A stretch of 5,873 nt of DNA from Candidatus Aenigmatarchaeota archaeon (GTDB lineage: Archaea > Aenigmatarchaeota > Aenigmatarchaeia > QMZS01). The position numbers and the translations under genes are program-made. The stretch covers positions 1-5,873 of the forward strand of contig QMZV01000044.1 of NCBI GenBank assembly GCA_003663355.1. Direction: 5' to 3'. The notes under the pieces were generated by a model. It worked only from the letters and a program-made list of their open reading frames with translations. It searched no databases and was not told where the DNA came from. Of this stretch, positions 1 to 4,776 are shown piece after piece; position 1 is the first letter of the stretch; the number at the start of each line of letters is the position of its first letter.

Positions 1-212
1 CATAACATCTGGTGGCATAATAAACCATTAGGAGAATATAAATAAAAACCTTTCTTAATTCCAATAACCAAAACTTATTCTTTACTTTTTAAAGGCAAAT
101 CCCTTTACTTCCTTCCCCAAGATAGCAAATTAGTCAGAATAAAATTCCTTACTCCAGCAGAATTTGCAATGGAGAACTCTATGAAATTGAACTGGAGAAC
201 GGGGATAAGCTT
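1..212 (+). other. Unassigned remnant, possibly the 3' end of a transposase gene
   Basis: No complete gene is visible here. Frame 1 reads HNIWWHNKPLGEYK from the window edge to a TAA at 43-45, then stays open to a TAA at 210-212 and includes the segment LTPAEFAMENSMK. A pattern of the type N..RPH..L followed by TPAEF is typical of the C-terminal end of DDE integrase-core transposases of the IS3/IS481 kind. The two pieces here loosely resemble that end, but they are separated by about 40 residues and by a stop. No terminal inverted repeat was found. The call is weak; the stretch could equally be degenerate intergenic sequence. Confidence 0.22.
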
Positions 213-235
213 TTGCTAAGCCCTGAGCATAGGGT

Positions 236-646
236 TTATGGATTTTCTTCTAATAAATCTTTAAGCTCCTTAGTTGACAAAACTTTAACAACTTCTTGTT
301 TTTTAAAGTCTCTTTCATTTGACCAGATTGCACAACCTAATTTTAAAGCTAATGCAAAATATTCAACATCTTTATTGTGCGGGGCAAGTTTGATAGCTTC
401 TTCCAATTTATCAGAATATTTTTCTTCTCAAATATCTTGAATTCAAATTCAATTAATAGCTAATTCCACATCTTCTATTTCCATACCAGATTTATATGCG
501 ATTTCTTGTTTGTGCTTTTTAATCTCTTCTAACAATTTTTCAGGACCAATAGGAATAAATTTACCAGAAAATAATAAATCATGTACAATACCTTTTTTGA
601 TAAACGCAGCTAAAACTTTGTTAGAATCAACAACTATGTATTCCAT
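236..646 (-). pseudogene. vapC: PIN-domain toxin (VapC type), interrupted in the middle
   Basis: PIN proteins are Mg2+-dependent RNases that act as toxins. The N-terminal part runs from the ATG at 644-646 and begins MEYIVVDSNKVLAAF, with the first catalytic Asp at residue 7 and a candidate second acidic residue at Glu40/41. It meets TGA at 449-451. The same frame holds two further TGAs and then opens again into a clear PIN C-terminus: HNKDVEYFALALKLGCAIWS followed by NERDFKKQ, with the last two acidic positions, ending at TAA 236-238. Between the halves another frame reads EFEFKIFE, so one extra base near 450 and one missing base near 426-431 would restore a gene of about 136 residues. The start lies 3 nt after the restored stop of the upstream antitoxin. 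A Shine-Dalgarno-like GGGTTGAT (654-661, minus strand) sits 7 nt before it. As it stands the toxin should be inactive. Confidence 0.8.
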
Positions 647-677
647 AGTTTATATCAACCCTTCAGATTTAAGATCT

Positions 678-911
678 TTATACAGGAGATTCATTAATCT
701 TCCTTCCCAATTCTAAGGCATCTTTTTCGGAAAATTTACTCTTTGATATTAATGCTTTAAATAACAAATGTCTTAATTTCCTTGATCTTTTAAGTTCAAA
801 CTCAAATATTTTTAATTTAATAGCCTCTAAAGCAATCCTTGACCAATCTTCCGAAAACTCTTTAATTTCTTTCTCTAATTCATCAGGAATTTCTAATTCT
901 AGCTTTACCAT
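678..911 (-). CDS. vapB: VapB-type antitoxin, C-terminus out of frame
   Basis: This is the likely antitoxin for the PIN toxin immediately downstream. The protein begins MVKLELEIPDELEKEIKEF, a short beta strand followed by helices, as in ribbon-helix-helix style antitoxins, and continues with charged helices through FSEKDALELGRKINES. I chose the ATG at 909-911 over a TTG at 917 because the protein fits the family from there. In the present frame it ends after residue 77 at TAA 678-680. If one G of the GG at 685-686 is removed, the frame continues as NESLYKDLKSEGLI and stops at TAA 650-652, 3 nt before the toxin ATG. That is the spacing expected of such an operon, so a +1 insertion at 685-686 is likely. 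This end is normally the toxin-binding part of the antitoxin, so neutralisation could be impaired. Family assignment is by pattern and context. Confidence 0.72.
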   Translation of the reverse strand: MVKLELEIPDELEKEIKEFSEDWSRIALEAIKLKIFEFELKRSRKLRHLLFKALISKSKFSEKDALELGRKINESPV

Positions 912-925
912 AACCAATATAAGCT

Positions 926-936
926 ATTTAAATATA
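926..936 (-). promoter_or_regulatory. TATA box of vapB1-vapC1
   Basis: On the minus strand this reads TATATTTAAAT, 15 to 25 nt before the ATG of the antitoxin and within the 28-base gap after relE. It suggests that the vap pair has its own archaeal promoter rather than depending only on relBE. The same 11 bases precede three other TA operons in this window. Confidence 0.6.
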
Positions 937-939
937 GAA

Positions 940-1212
940 TCATCTTTGGTAGGCTTTGTCGTGATGCCTAAAATCTTCGAAAATAATAGTGTTTCCTTCA
1001 ACTCTGAAGAGAAGAACAAAATGGCCAATATGAACTCTTTTGTAGTTGCTCAAGTCTCCTCTAAGATTCTTGAAATGTTGGATAGAAACTTCATCGGAAT
1101 TGGAGATTTGAATAATCTTCTTTTGGATTCTGAGGAAAAGTGCATAGTCTTTTCTCTTGAGCCTTCTCAAAATTTCTTCCAAGTTCTTGGAGAATTTAAT
1201 TTTAAAACTCAT
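940..1212 (-). CDS. relE: RelE/ParE-family toxin
   Basis: This is a 90-residue protein of the RelE/ParE superfamily. Members are small basic toxins; RelE types cut mRNA in the ribosome A site and ParE types poison gyrase. The fold signature is visible: MSFKIKFSKNLEEILRRLKR (strand and first helix), a second helix around residues 22-36, then FKNLRGDLSNYKRVHIGHF (residues 47-65, with the conserved L-x-G and Y-x-R-V pattern) and LLFRVEGNTIIFEDFRHHD (67-85). Arg59, Arg70, Arg82, His83/84 and Tyr88 are candidate RNA-binding or catalytic residues. It is second in the operon. Its ATG overlaps the relB stop by 4 bases (ATGA), which implies translational coupling. No lesion is seen, and the TGA stop shows that TGA is a normal stop codon here. 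Confidence 0.88.
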   Translation of the reverse strand: MSFKIKFSKNLEEILRRLKRKDYALFLRIQKKIIQISNSDEVSIQHFKNLRGDLSNYKRVHIGHFVLLFRVEGNTIIFEDFRHHDKAYQR

Positions 1213-1514
1213 AGTTTATTGAACCAATCTTCAAGTTCATCAGGAGATAATTCCTTAGAATATTCACCTTCCTCAATTTTCTTTAATTCTTTAACTAATT
1301 CTTCTCTTAGAGGAAGCTCGTCAGTAGGATGCCAATCTATTGCTTCACAAAATTTCCAATCTTCTTCTGTTAGCTCACCTGTTTTCTTATATCTTTCCAA
1401 TATATCTCGCTTGATTAATTTAACTACAATTTCAGATAAGAATTCTAAATCTAATTCAATTTTCTCTCCAGTTTTTCTTTCAGGAATACCAATCTTCAAT
1501 TCTACTTTAGTCAT
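1209..1514 (-). CDS. relB: RelB-type antitoxin of the relBE pair
   Basis: This 101-residue acidic protein directly precedes and overlaps the RelE-type toxin and is its presumed antitoxin. It starts MTKVELKIGIPERKTGEKI, continues with an amphipathic helix (LEFLSEIVVKLIKRDILERY, about residues 23-42), then EEDWKFCEAIDWHPTDELPL (about 50-69), and ends in a charged helix and LSPDELEDWFNKL. The Trp-His-Pro plus DELP segment recalls antitoxins that accompany archaeal RelE-like toxins; this is from memory and untested. The N-terminal part probably binds the operon promoter, and the acidic C-terminal half probably wraps the toxin. The ATG at 1512-1514 is the only good start near the promoter. The gene appears intact. 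Confidence 0.8.
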   Translation of the reverse strand: MTKVELKIGIPERKTGEKIELDLEFLSEIVVKLIKRDILERYKKTGELTEEDWKFCEAIDWHPTDELPLREELVKELKKIEEGEYSKELSPDELEDWFNKL

Positions 1515-1525
1515 AATTATAAATA

Positions 1526-1536
1526 ATTTAAATATA
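1526..1536 (-). promoter_or_regulatory. TATA box of relBE
   Basis: On the minus strand this reads TATATTTAAAT, 12 to 22 nt before the relB ATG. The bases between box and start (TATTTATAATT) are very like those before the MNT gene at 2961, so the two promoters look related. The box is somewhat close to the start for a leaderless transcript, so the exact transcription start is unclear. Confidence 0.55.
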
Positions 1537-1624
1537 CCAAAGTGCTCTAAAGCTGAGAATATAGATTTAGTTTATTCTATCCAAAACCACTCTTTTTCTA
1601 AAATAATTAATTTATCCAAATACC

Positions 1625-1641
1625 CCGAGGCTCTGCCTCGG
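1625..1641. repeat. GC-rich hairpin (7-bp perfect stem, 3-nt loop)
   Basis: The arms CCGAGGC (1625-1631) and GCCTCGG (1635-1641) are perfectly complementary around the loop TCT. The stem is GC-rich in a very AT-rich background. It lies 8 nt upstream of the point where homology between the two surface-protein tails begins (1650). There is no T-tract on the plus strand, so it does not look like a simple terminator. It may be a small palindromic insertion element of the kind seen at 2772-2815. Confidence 0.7.
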
Positions 1642-1649
1642 ATGGGAGG

Positions 1650-1780
1650 TTCATTTAGTTCTGAATTCTAAATATAAGATTTTGTTAGAAGTAGATATTG
1701 GAAACGAAACTTTTGGAATAGCAGATGTAACTTATGGAGATAATTCTCCAGCAGGAGAGGTAATCTGGTTTATGGGATAA
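1650..1780 (+). pseudogene. Detached C-terminal fragment of a predicted surface protein (copy 1)
   Basis: From 1653 the frame reads HLVLNSKYKILLEVDIGN, then ETFGIADVTYGDNSP and VIWFMG, ending at TAA 1778-1780. It has no start codon or upstream coding frame. It is the same protein tail as in the gene at 2550-2936: over 1663-1780 versus 2819-2936 the DNA matches at 109 of 118 positions with no gaps. Several changes are conservative or silent, so the copies diverged partly while still under coding constraint or only recently. The fragment is interpreted as a relic of a duplicated gene whose body was lost at or near the hairpin at 1625-1641. It cannot be expressed as a meaningful protein. Confidence 0.8.
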
Positions 1781-1782
1781 TT

Positions 1783-1793
1783 TATATTTAAAT
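1783..1793 (+). promoter_or_regulatory. TATA box of vapB2-vapC2
   Basis: TATATTTAAAT begins 3 nt after the stop codon of the surface-protein fragment. It is 30-40 nt before the ATG at 1823 and 21-31 nt before the GTG at 1814. The box is part of the direct repeat, so promoter and coding tail were duplicated together. Confidence 0.6.
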
Positions 1794-1822
1794 AAAAGAA
1801 ATTAATATTATTAGTGATAAAA

Positions 1823-2044
1823 ATGGGAGAAATGCAAAAAAAAGTGGTTGTTCCTCAAAAAGTGTTAGAGAGGGCAGGCATTACAGATGAGGTAAGATTT
1901 GTGGTTAGAACAAAGATGGTAATCTTAATTCCGAAGAGTTTCACAGAGATGACAAAGGGTTTAGTAAAACCACCTATCTCTATAGAATATCTTCACAGAA
2001 AATATGAAGACTATCTATTAGAGAGCGGATTGGGCAAAGCATGA
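1823..2044 (+). CDS. vapB: AbrB-type antitoxin (VapB)
   Basis: This is a 73-residue protein with an AbrB/SpoVT-like swapped-hairpin DNA-binding domain. MQKKVVVPQKVLERAGI (from about residue 4) followed by VRFVVRTKMVILIPKS is the strand-turn-helix-strand pattern of that fold. The C-terminal part, GLVKPPISIEYLHRKYEDYL and on, is the likely toxin-binding tail. AbrB-type VapB proteins neutralise PIN toxins and repress their own operon. Possible starts are GTG 1814, ATG 1823 and ATG 1832. ATG 1823 is preferred as the first ATG, but the GTG fits the TATA spacing better. The stop overlaps the toxin ATG by 4 bases (ATGATG at 2041), so the pair is translationally coupled. It appears intact. Confidence 0.83.
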   Translation: MGEMQKKVVVPQKVLERAGITDEVRFVVRTKMVILIPKSFTEMTKGLVKPPISIEYLHRKYEDYLLESGLGKA

Positions 2045-2562
2045 TGATAGAATATATTAAAGATTTTAATCTAAAAGAGACAATATTTATAGATGCAAAT
2101 ATTTTTTCGTATCATCACTTAAACCATCCTAAATTTGGAGAAATTTGCACAAAATTTTTGCAAAGAGTTGAAAATGGGGAGATTAATGCTGTAACTTCTA
2201 GTTTAGTGATAGATGAAGTTGCTTTCGTAATCCTTGTTGAGAAAGGTTGTGAAATCCTTAAAACAGATAAAACATGGAAAGTTAAAGAAAGAATTAAAGA
2301 AGACAAAGAATTTGCTAAAAATTGTTATGAAGCTGTTAAACAGTTTTTAAGTTATATAAATTTTCTACAAGAGATTGGATTGAGTATTGTTGAGATTAGA
2401 TTTGAAGATATTAATTTGTCTACAGATATTGCTTCACAATACATGCTTTTACCTCATGACGCTATTCATATTTCTGTTATGAAAAAATATGGAATAAAAA
2501 ATATTGCGACTGCAGACCCAGACTTTATTAGAGTAAAAGAAATAAAAGTTTGGAAACCTTAA
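2041..2562 (+). CDS. vapC: PIN-domain ribonuclease toxin (VapC)
   Basis: This is a complete 173-residue PIN protein. The four acidic positions of the active site can be read: Asp18 in FIDANIFSY, Glu59 in SSLVIDEVAF, Asp140 in LLPHDAIHI, and Asp159 (or Asp161) in ATADPDF. These residues bind the divalent metals used to cleave RNA. The family's typical ending, IKNIATADPDFIRVKEIKVW, is present. The length is a little above the usual 130-150 because of the helical insert around residues 74-106. It is the toxin partner of the AbrB-type protein upstream. A second ATG at 2044 is an alternative start. Its last 13 bases overlap the TTG from which the surface-protein remnant reads. It is the only intact PIN toxin in the window. 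Confidence 0.92.
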   Translation: MMIEYIKDFNLKETIFIDANIFSYHHLNHPKFGEICTKFLQRVENGEINAVTSSLVIDEVAFVILVEKGCEILKTDKTWKVKERIKEDKEFAKNCYEAVKQFLSYINFLQEIGLSIVEIRFEDINLSTDIASQYMLLPHDAIHISVMKKYGIKNIATADPDFIRVKEIKVWKP

Positions 2563-2936
2563 TTCTTATTGGAACATCGACTTTGGTTTCTTTCCAGGGA
2601 AAACTTGTAGATTCAAATAATGTTCCTGTAGAAACAGCAAGTTTCAGAATAACAATTAAAAATGAGGGAGACAGTATAATTTGGGGTCCTCATATTTTCA
2701 ACAACACAGTTTCCAAAGGAATCTATAATTTACTTTTAGGAGAAACAAATGAATTTTATTTAGTTCCATGTTCGTTTTCTTCGAAAACGACACCCCCTTT
2801 TTGCTTCGCAAAAAGAAGGAATTCCAAATACAAGATTTTGTTAGAAGTAAATATTGGAAACGAAACTTTTGGAACACCAGATGTAACTTATGGAGATAAT
2901 TCTCCAGGTGAAGATGTAATCTGGTTTATGGGATAA
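2550..2936 (+). pseudogene. 5'-truncated gene for a predicted secreted surface protein, with a hairpin insert (copy 2)
   Basis: The open frame runs from a TTG inside vapC. It reads LILIGTSTLVSFQGKLVDSN, which looks like the end of a signal peptide running into a mature extracellular domain. Next come an Ig/beta-sandwich-like region (FRITIKNEGDSIIWGPHIF, then NNTVSKGIYNLLLGETNEF) and the tail KYKILLEVNIGNETFGTPDV ending IWFMG. Short domains starting FQGKL.D..N.PV and containing G.YN.LLG occur at the N-termini of adhesin- or pilin-like surface proteins; I cannot name a family. The positively charged start of a signal peptide is missing, so the 5' end was probably lost where vapC now ends. Residues 74-90 come from a 51-base insert made of two hairpins that the paralogous tail at 1650-1780 lacks. 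The insert keeps the frame. Expression as a secreted protein is doubtful. Confidence 0.62.
2768..2818. repeat. 51-base insert made of two tandem hairpins
   Basis: Hairpin 1 pairs TCGTTTTC (2772-2779) with GAAAACGA (2783-2790). Hairpin 2 pairs CTTTTTGC (2797-2804) with GCAAAAAG (2808-2815). Each has a perfect 8-bp stem and a TTC loop, and they are separated by CACCCC. Aligning the two surface-protein tails shows that exactly this block is absent from copy 1, so it behaves as an insertion. Its length is a multiple of three and it has no stop in the host frame. It resembles short palindromic elements that insert into coding sequence. Confidence 0.72.
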
Positions 2937-2947
2937 TATATTTAAAT
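2937..2947 (+). promoter_or_regulatory. TATA box of the MNT-HEPN operon
   Basis: TATATTTAAAT starts at the base after the stop of the surface-protein gene and lies 14-24 nt before the ATG at 2961. It is the right-hand copy of the box upstream of vapB2, inherited within the direct repeat. Confidence 0.6.
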
Positions 2948-2960
2948 TGTTATAATTTTT

Positions 2961-3557
2961 ATGACAATTGATACAAAAAGTATATCAATCCTAACAAAAA
3001 TTTATCTGAAACCAGGGATTTACCTTAGAGAGTTAGCAAGAGAAACAGATTTATCTTTACCTGCACTCAAAAATCAAGTAGATAAATTTATAAAACTAAA
3101 ACTTGTTTTAAAAAAGAAAGAAGGAAAAACAATAAATTTCTATTTAAATCATAAAAACTTCTTAATAGTACCTTATCTCTATCAAATAGAATTCCAAAGA
3201 TTAGCAAAGCTTCCAAGAAAAGTTTCTAACTCAGTATATGATTTTCTCAGTATTCTCGAAAATAAACCATTAATAGTAATAATTTTTGGTTCTTACGCGT
3301 CTTTTAATTACAATGAGAAGAGCGATTTAGATTTATTACTTATTTTCAATAAATTGAAAGAAGAAGAAATAGAAGCAAAGGCAAGAATTATTAGTGAAAG
3401 ATATGGAATAAAAATAGAACCAATATATTTAAAATACTCAGAATTTAAGAAAAAATTTTTTGATTATTCTGACAGATTTATGAAGAATTTAAAAAAGGAT
3501 AAAATTTTAGTGGTAGGAATAGAGTATTGGGTAATGTTAGAAAATGAGAAAGCCTGA
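2961..3557 (+). CDS. Winged-helix/MNT nucleotidyltransferase fusion (MntA-like antitoxin)
   Basis: This 198-residue protein has two parts. Residues 1-65 form a winged-helix DNA-binding domain: LTKIYLKPGIYLRELARETD is the first helices and LSLPALKNQVDKFIKLKLV the recognition helix, followed by a wing ending INFYL. Residues 95-160 form a minimal nucleotidyltransferase: FGSYASFNYNEKSDLDLLL gives the GS-x10-D-x-D signature (Gly110, Ser111, Asp122, Asp124), with Glu153 as a possible third acidic residue. MNT antitoxins of this type transfer AMP from ATP to their HEPN toxin and so inactivate it. The fused DNA-binding domain suggests that this one also represses its own promoter; that is inference. 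It overlaps the next gene by 14 bases. No lesion is seen. The ATG at 2961 follows a TATA box and no upstream in-frame start fits better. Confidence 0.85.
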   Translation: MTIDTKSISILTKIYLKPGIYLRELARETDLSLPALKNQVDKFIKLKLVLKKKEGKTINFYLNHKNFLIVPYLYQIEFQRLAKLPRKVSNSVYDFLSILENKPLIVIIFGSYASFNYNEKSDLDLLLIFNKLKEEEIEAKARIISERYGIKIEPIYLKYSEFKKKFFDYSDRFMKNLKKDKILVVGIEYWVMLENEKA

Positions 3558-4110
3558 TTGGAGAGAATGGTTAAGAAACAAAAAGGAATGCAAGAAATGG
3601 TTGAATTTTTATTTAGATAAAAAAATTATTAGAAGGGCCTCTTTATCTAAAGAAGATTATTTTAGGAAGTCATTGCACAATTTTGATTTTGGAAATTTTA
3701 TTTTAGACAAACATAAGAAAGAAATTCCATCCCTATTTGGTAAAGAGAAATTCTATGATTGGGTTGTAACTGCTTATTATTATGCAATCTATCATTCTAC
3801 CTTAGCTTTGCTTTCTTTAAAGAATCTAAGTTCAAAATCCCATTTTGCAACTCTTTGTGCTCTAATATACTATTTTTACCATGAGAAAAAATTAAGTAAG
3901 AGAGAAATAGAGTTAGTGGCCTAGAGTTATGAAAAAAATATTGGAAAAGAAGACTTAGAACTTTTTGTTGATGCTAAAGGAATGAGAGAAAGAGCAAGTT
4001 ATGGGGTCCAAGCATCTTTCGAGTTATATATTGTTAGTAAATTAAAAGAAGATACAAGAAAATTTTTGGAAAAAGTGAAAAGAATGTTGGAGCAAGATAT
4101 GAAGGAGTAG
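3544..4110 (+). pseudogene. HEPN-domain protein with an in-frame TAG (toxin of the MNT pair)
   Basis: HEPN proteins are all-helical RNases or accessory proteins paired with MNT enzymes. The first 126 residues include FYDWVVTAYYYAIYHSTLAL and LSSKSHFATLCALIYYFYHE, the core HEPN helices. At 3922-3924 the frame meets TAG. It continues without any shift as SYEKNIGKEDLELFVDAKGM, then RERASYGVQASFELY, and ends in a helix before TAG 4108-4110. The R-x-x-A-S-Y segment after the break corresponds to the R..ADY type motif of Pfam-HEPN proteins, so the conserved half of the domain lies beyond the stop. The full length would be 188 residues. A single base change (for example AAG or GAG to TAG) explains it. 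The gene overlaps the MNT gene at its start. Without readthrough the product lacks the motif and is probably inactive. Confidence 0.8.
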
Positions 4111-4166
4111 AAAAGATTTCATTATTTTTTGAATACAAAATAGGGTCCTTACAAAATTGGAGGGCT

Positions 4167-4325
4167 TTAATCTTTCTCAATCTTTGATAAAGACACAACC
4201 CTTCCTTTCTTCAAATCCTCCTCAGCCTCTATCAAAGCTTTTAAATCCTCCAAGCTTGGTAGAGATTCCTCTAACAACTCCTGCCTTCTTTCAAGTCTTT
4301 CTATAAGAATCTCAGGCCCAATCAT
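4167..4325 (-). CDS. Small unpaired antitoxin-like protein
   Basis: This is a complete 52-residue frame from ATG 4323-4325 to TAA 4167-4169. It reads MIGPEILIERLERRQELLEE, then SLPSLEDLKALIEAEEDLKK and GRVVSLSKIEKD. It is acidic and almost wholly helical. The ending E-A-E-E-D-L-K-K-G-R-V is the pattern seen in short RelB/ParD-like antitoxins that bind RelE-family toxins. No toxin gene follows it: the DNA downstream on the minus strand runs into the 3' end of the HEPN gene. It may therefore be a solitary antitoxin left after toxin loss, or may act on the RelE toxin elsewhere. It is transcribed divergently from the HepT gene across 43 AT-rich bases. Convincing amino acid sequence and clean ends support a real gene. 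Confidence 0.68.
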   Translation of the reverse strand: MIGPEILIERLERRQELLEESLPSLEDLKALIEAEEDLKKGRVVSLSKIEKD

Positions 4326-4368
4326 AAATAACTTAAGGAAAATATTTTTTATTCTTTTACTATTGATT
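4326..4368. promoter_or_regulatory. Divergent promoter region (antitoxin / hepT)
   Basis: Forty-three AT-rich bases separate two outward-facing start codons. AAAATATTTTTTATT (4340-4354) could serve as a TATA element in either direction. The exact TATATTTAAAT box found before the other four operons is absent here, so this promoter is of a different origin. Confidence 0.35.
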
Positions 4369-4776
4369 ATGGAAGAAAGCAGAAGAAAGGAAAGATATTT
4401 TGATAAGATAAATTTTATTTTGGATAAAATAGAAAATATTCCTGAGTTTGAGGATGATATAAAAAGAGATGCAGCATTTTATAGGATGCAAATCGCAATA
4501 GAAGCATCTATGGATATAGTTGCAATGTTAACAAAAGATGTTGGGGGTAAAGTGGGAGATGATTACGCTAATATAACCTTCCTTACAGAAAGAGAAGTAT
4601 TAAGCAAAGATTTGGGAGAAAAGTTAAAAGAATTAAACGGACTAAGAAATGTAATTGTGCATAAATATAATAAAGTTGAAGAAGAACTAATAGAGGAAAA
4701 ACGACAATTTGTTTTTGAGACTCTAAATGAATTTGTTGAAGTAGTAGAAAATGTTATCAAAAAAATTTTTGAATAA
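4369..4776 (+). CDS. hepT: HepT-family HEPN ribonuclease toxin
   Basis: This is a 135-residue HEPN protein of the DUF86/HepT type. It starts MEESRRKERYFDKINFILDK and has four main helices. The hallmark R-x4-H-x-Y motif is present in LRNVIVHKY (Arg93, His98, Tyr100 counted from ATG 4369). In characterised HepT-MntA pairs, Arg and His form the RNase site and the Tyr is the residue that MntA modifies with AMP. Residues AAFYRMQIAIEASMDIVAML form the helix that packs in the dimer. A TTG at 4363 would add two residues; the ATG is preferred. It overlaps the following MntA gene by 26 bases. No lesion is visible, so the toxin should be functional. Confidence 0.9.
   Translation: MEESRRKERYFDKINFILDKIENIPEFEDDIKRDAAFYRMQIAIEASMDIVAMLTKDVGGKVGDDYANITFLTEREVLSKDLGEKLKELNGLRNVIVHKYNKVEEELIEEKRQFVFETLNEFVEVVENVIKKIFE

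Larger units (their letters stand above)
1650..1793 (+). repeat. Direct repeat, left copy (surface-protein tail plus promoter)
   Basis: This pairs with 2755-2947. Positions 1650-1661 match 2755-2766 with one mismatch. The right copy then has a 51-base insert. Positions 1663-1780 match 2819-2936 at 109 of 118, and the TATA region TATATTTAAAT is shared after a 2-base gap. The two copies flank vapB2-vapC2 in the same orientation. Confidence 0.85.
2755..2947 (+). repeat. Direct repeat, right copy (with 51-base insert)
   Basis: This is the partner of 1650-1793. It carries the same coding tail, the same stop codon and the same TATATTTAAAT box, followed here by the MNT-HEPN operon instead of vapBC. 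It differs by the insert 2768-2818. Confidence 0.85.

Noticed and set aside
221..235. A CCCT...AGGG inverted repeat just beyond the end of vapC1
   Set aside because: The stem is only 4 bp with a 6-base loop and no T-tract, so it is within chance expectation.
213..440. A 75-codon plus-strand open frame
   Set aside because: It lies opposite the C-terminal half of the PIN gene, whose protein pattern is clear, and it has no domain signature of its own.
426..451. Three TGA codons in the PIN gene read as a recoded sense codon (Trp or Sec)
   Set aside because: relE, relB, vapB2 and the MNT gene end in TGA at sensible positions, two of them in ATGA overlaps. The reading in a shifted frame (EFEFKIFE) explains the gap better.
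1625..1641. The GC-rich hairpin as an intrinsic terminator
   Set aside because: No T-tract follows on the plus strand, no plus-strand gene ends just before it, and archaeal termination relies mainly on T-rich tracts rather than GC hairpins.
946..1671. A 241-codon open frame on the plus strand across relBE and its promoter
   Set aside because: It is antisense to two well-supported genes. The product is Ser/Asn/Phe-rich low-complexity sequence, as expected opposite Lys/Glu-rich AT-rich genes, and it shows no domain pattern.
2768..2818. The paired hairpins as part of a CRISPR array or attC-like site
   Set aside because: There is no repeat-spacer periodicity and no integron-type core sites; the two hairpins differ in sequence and are only 6 bases apart.
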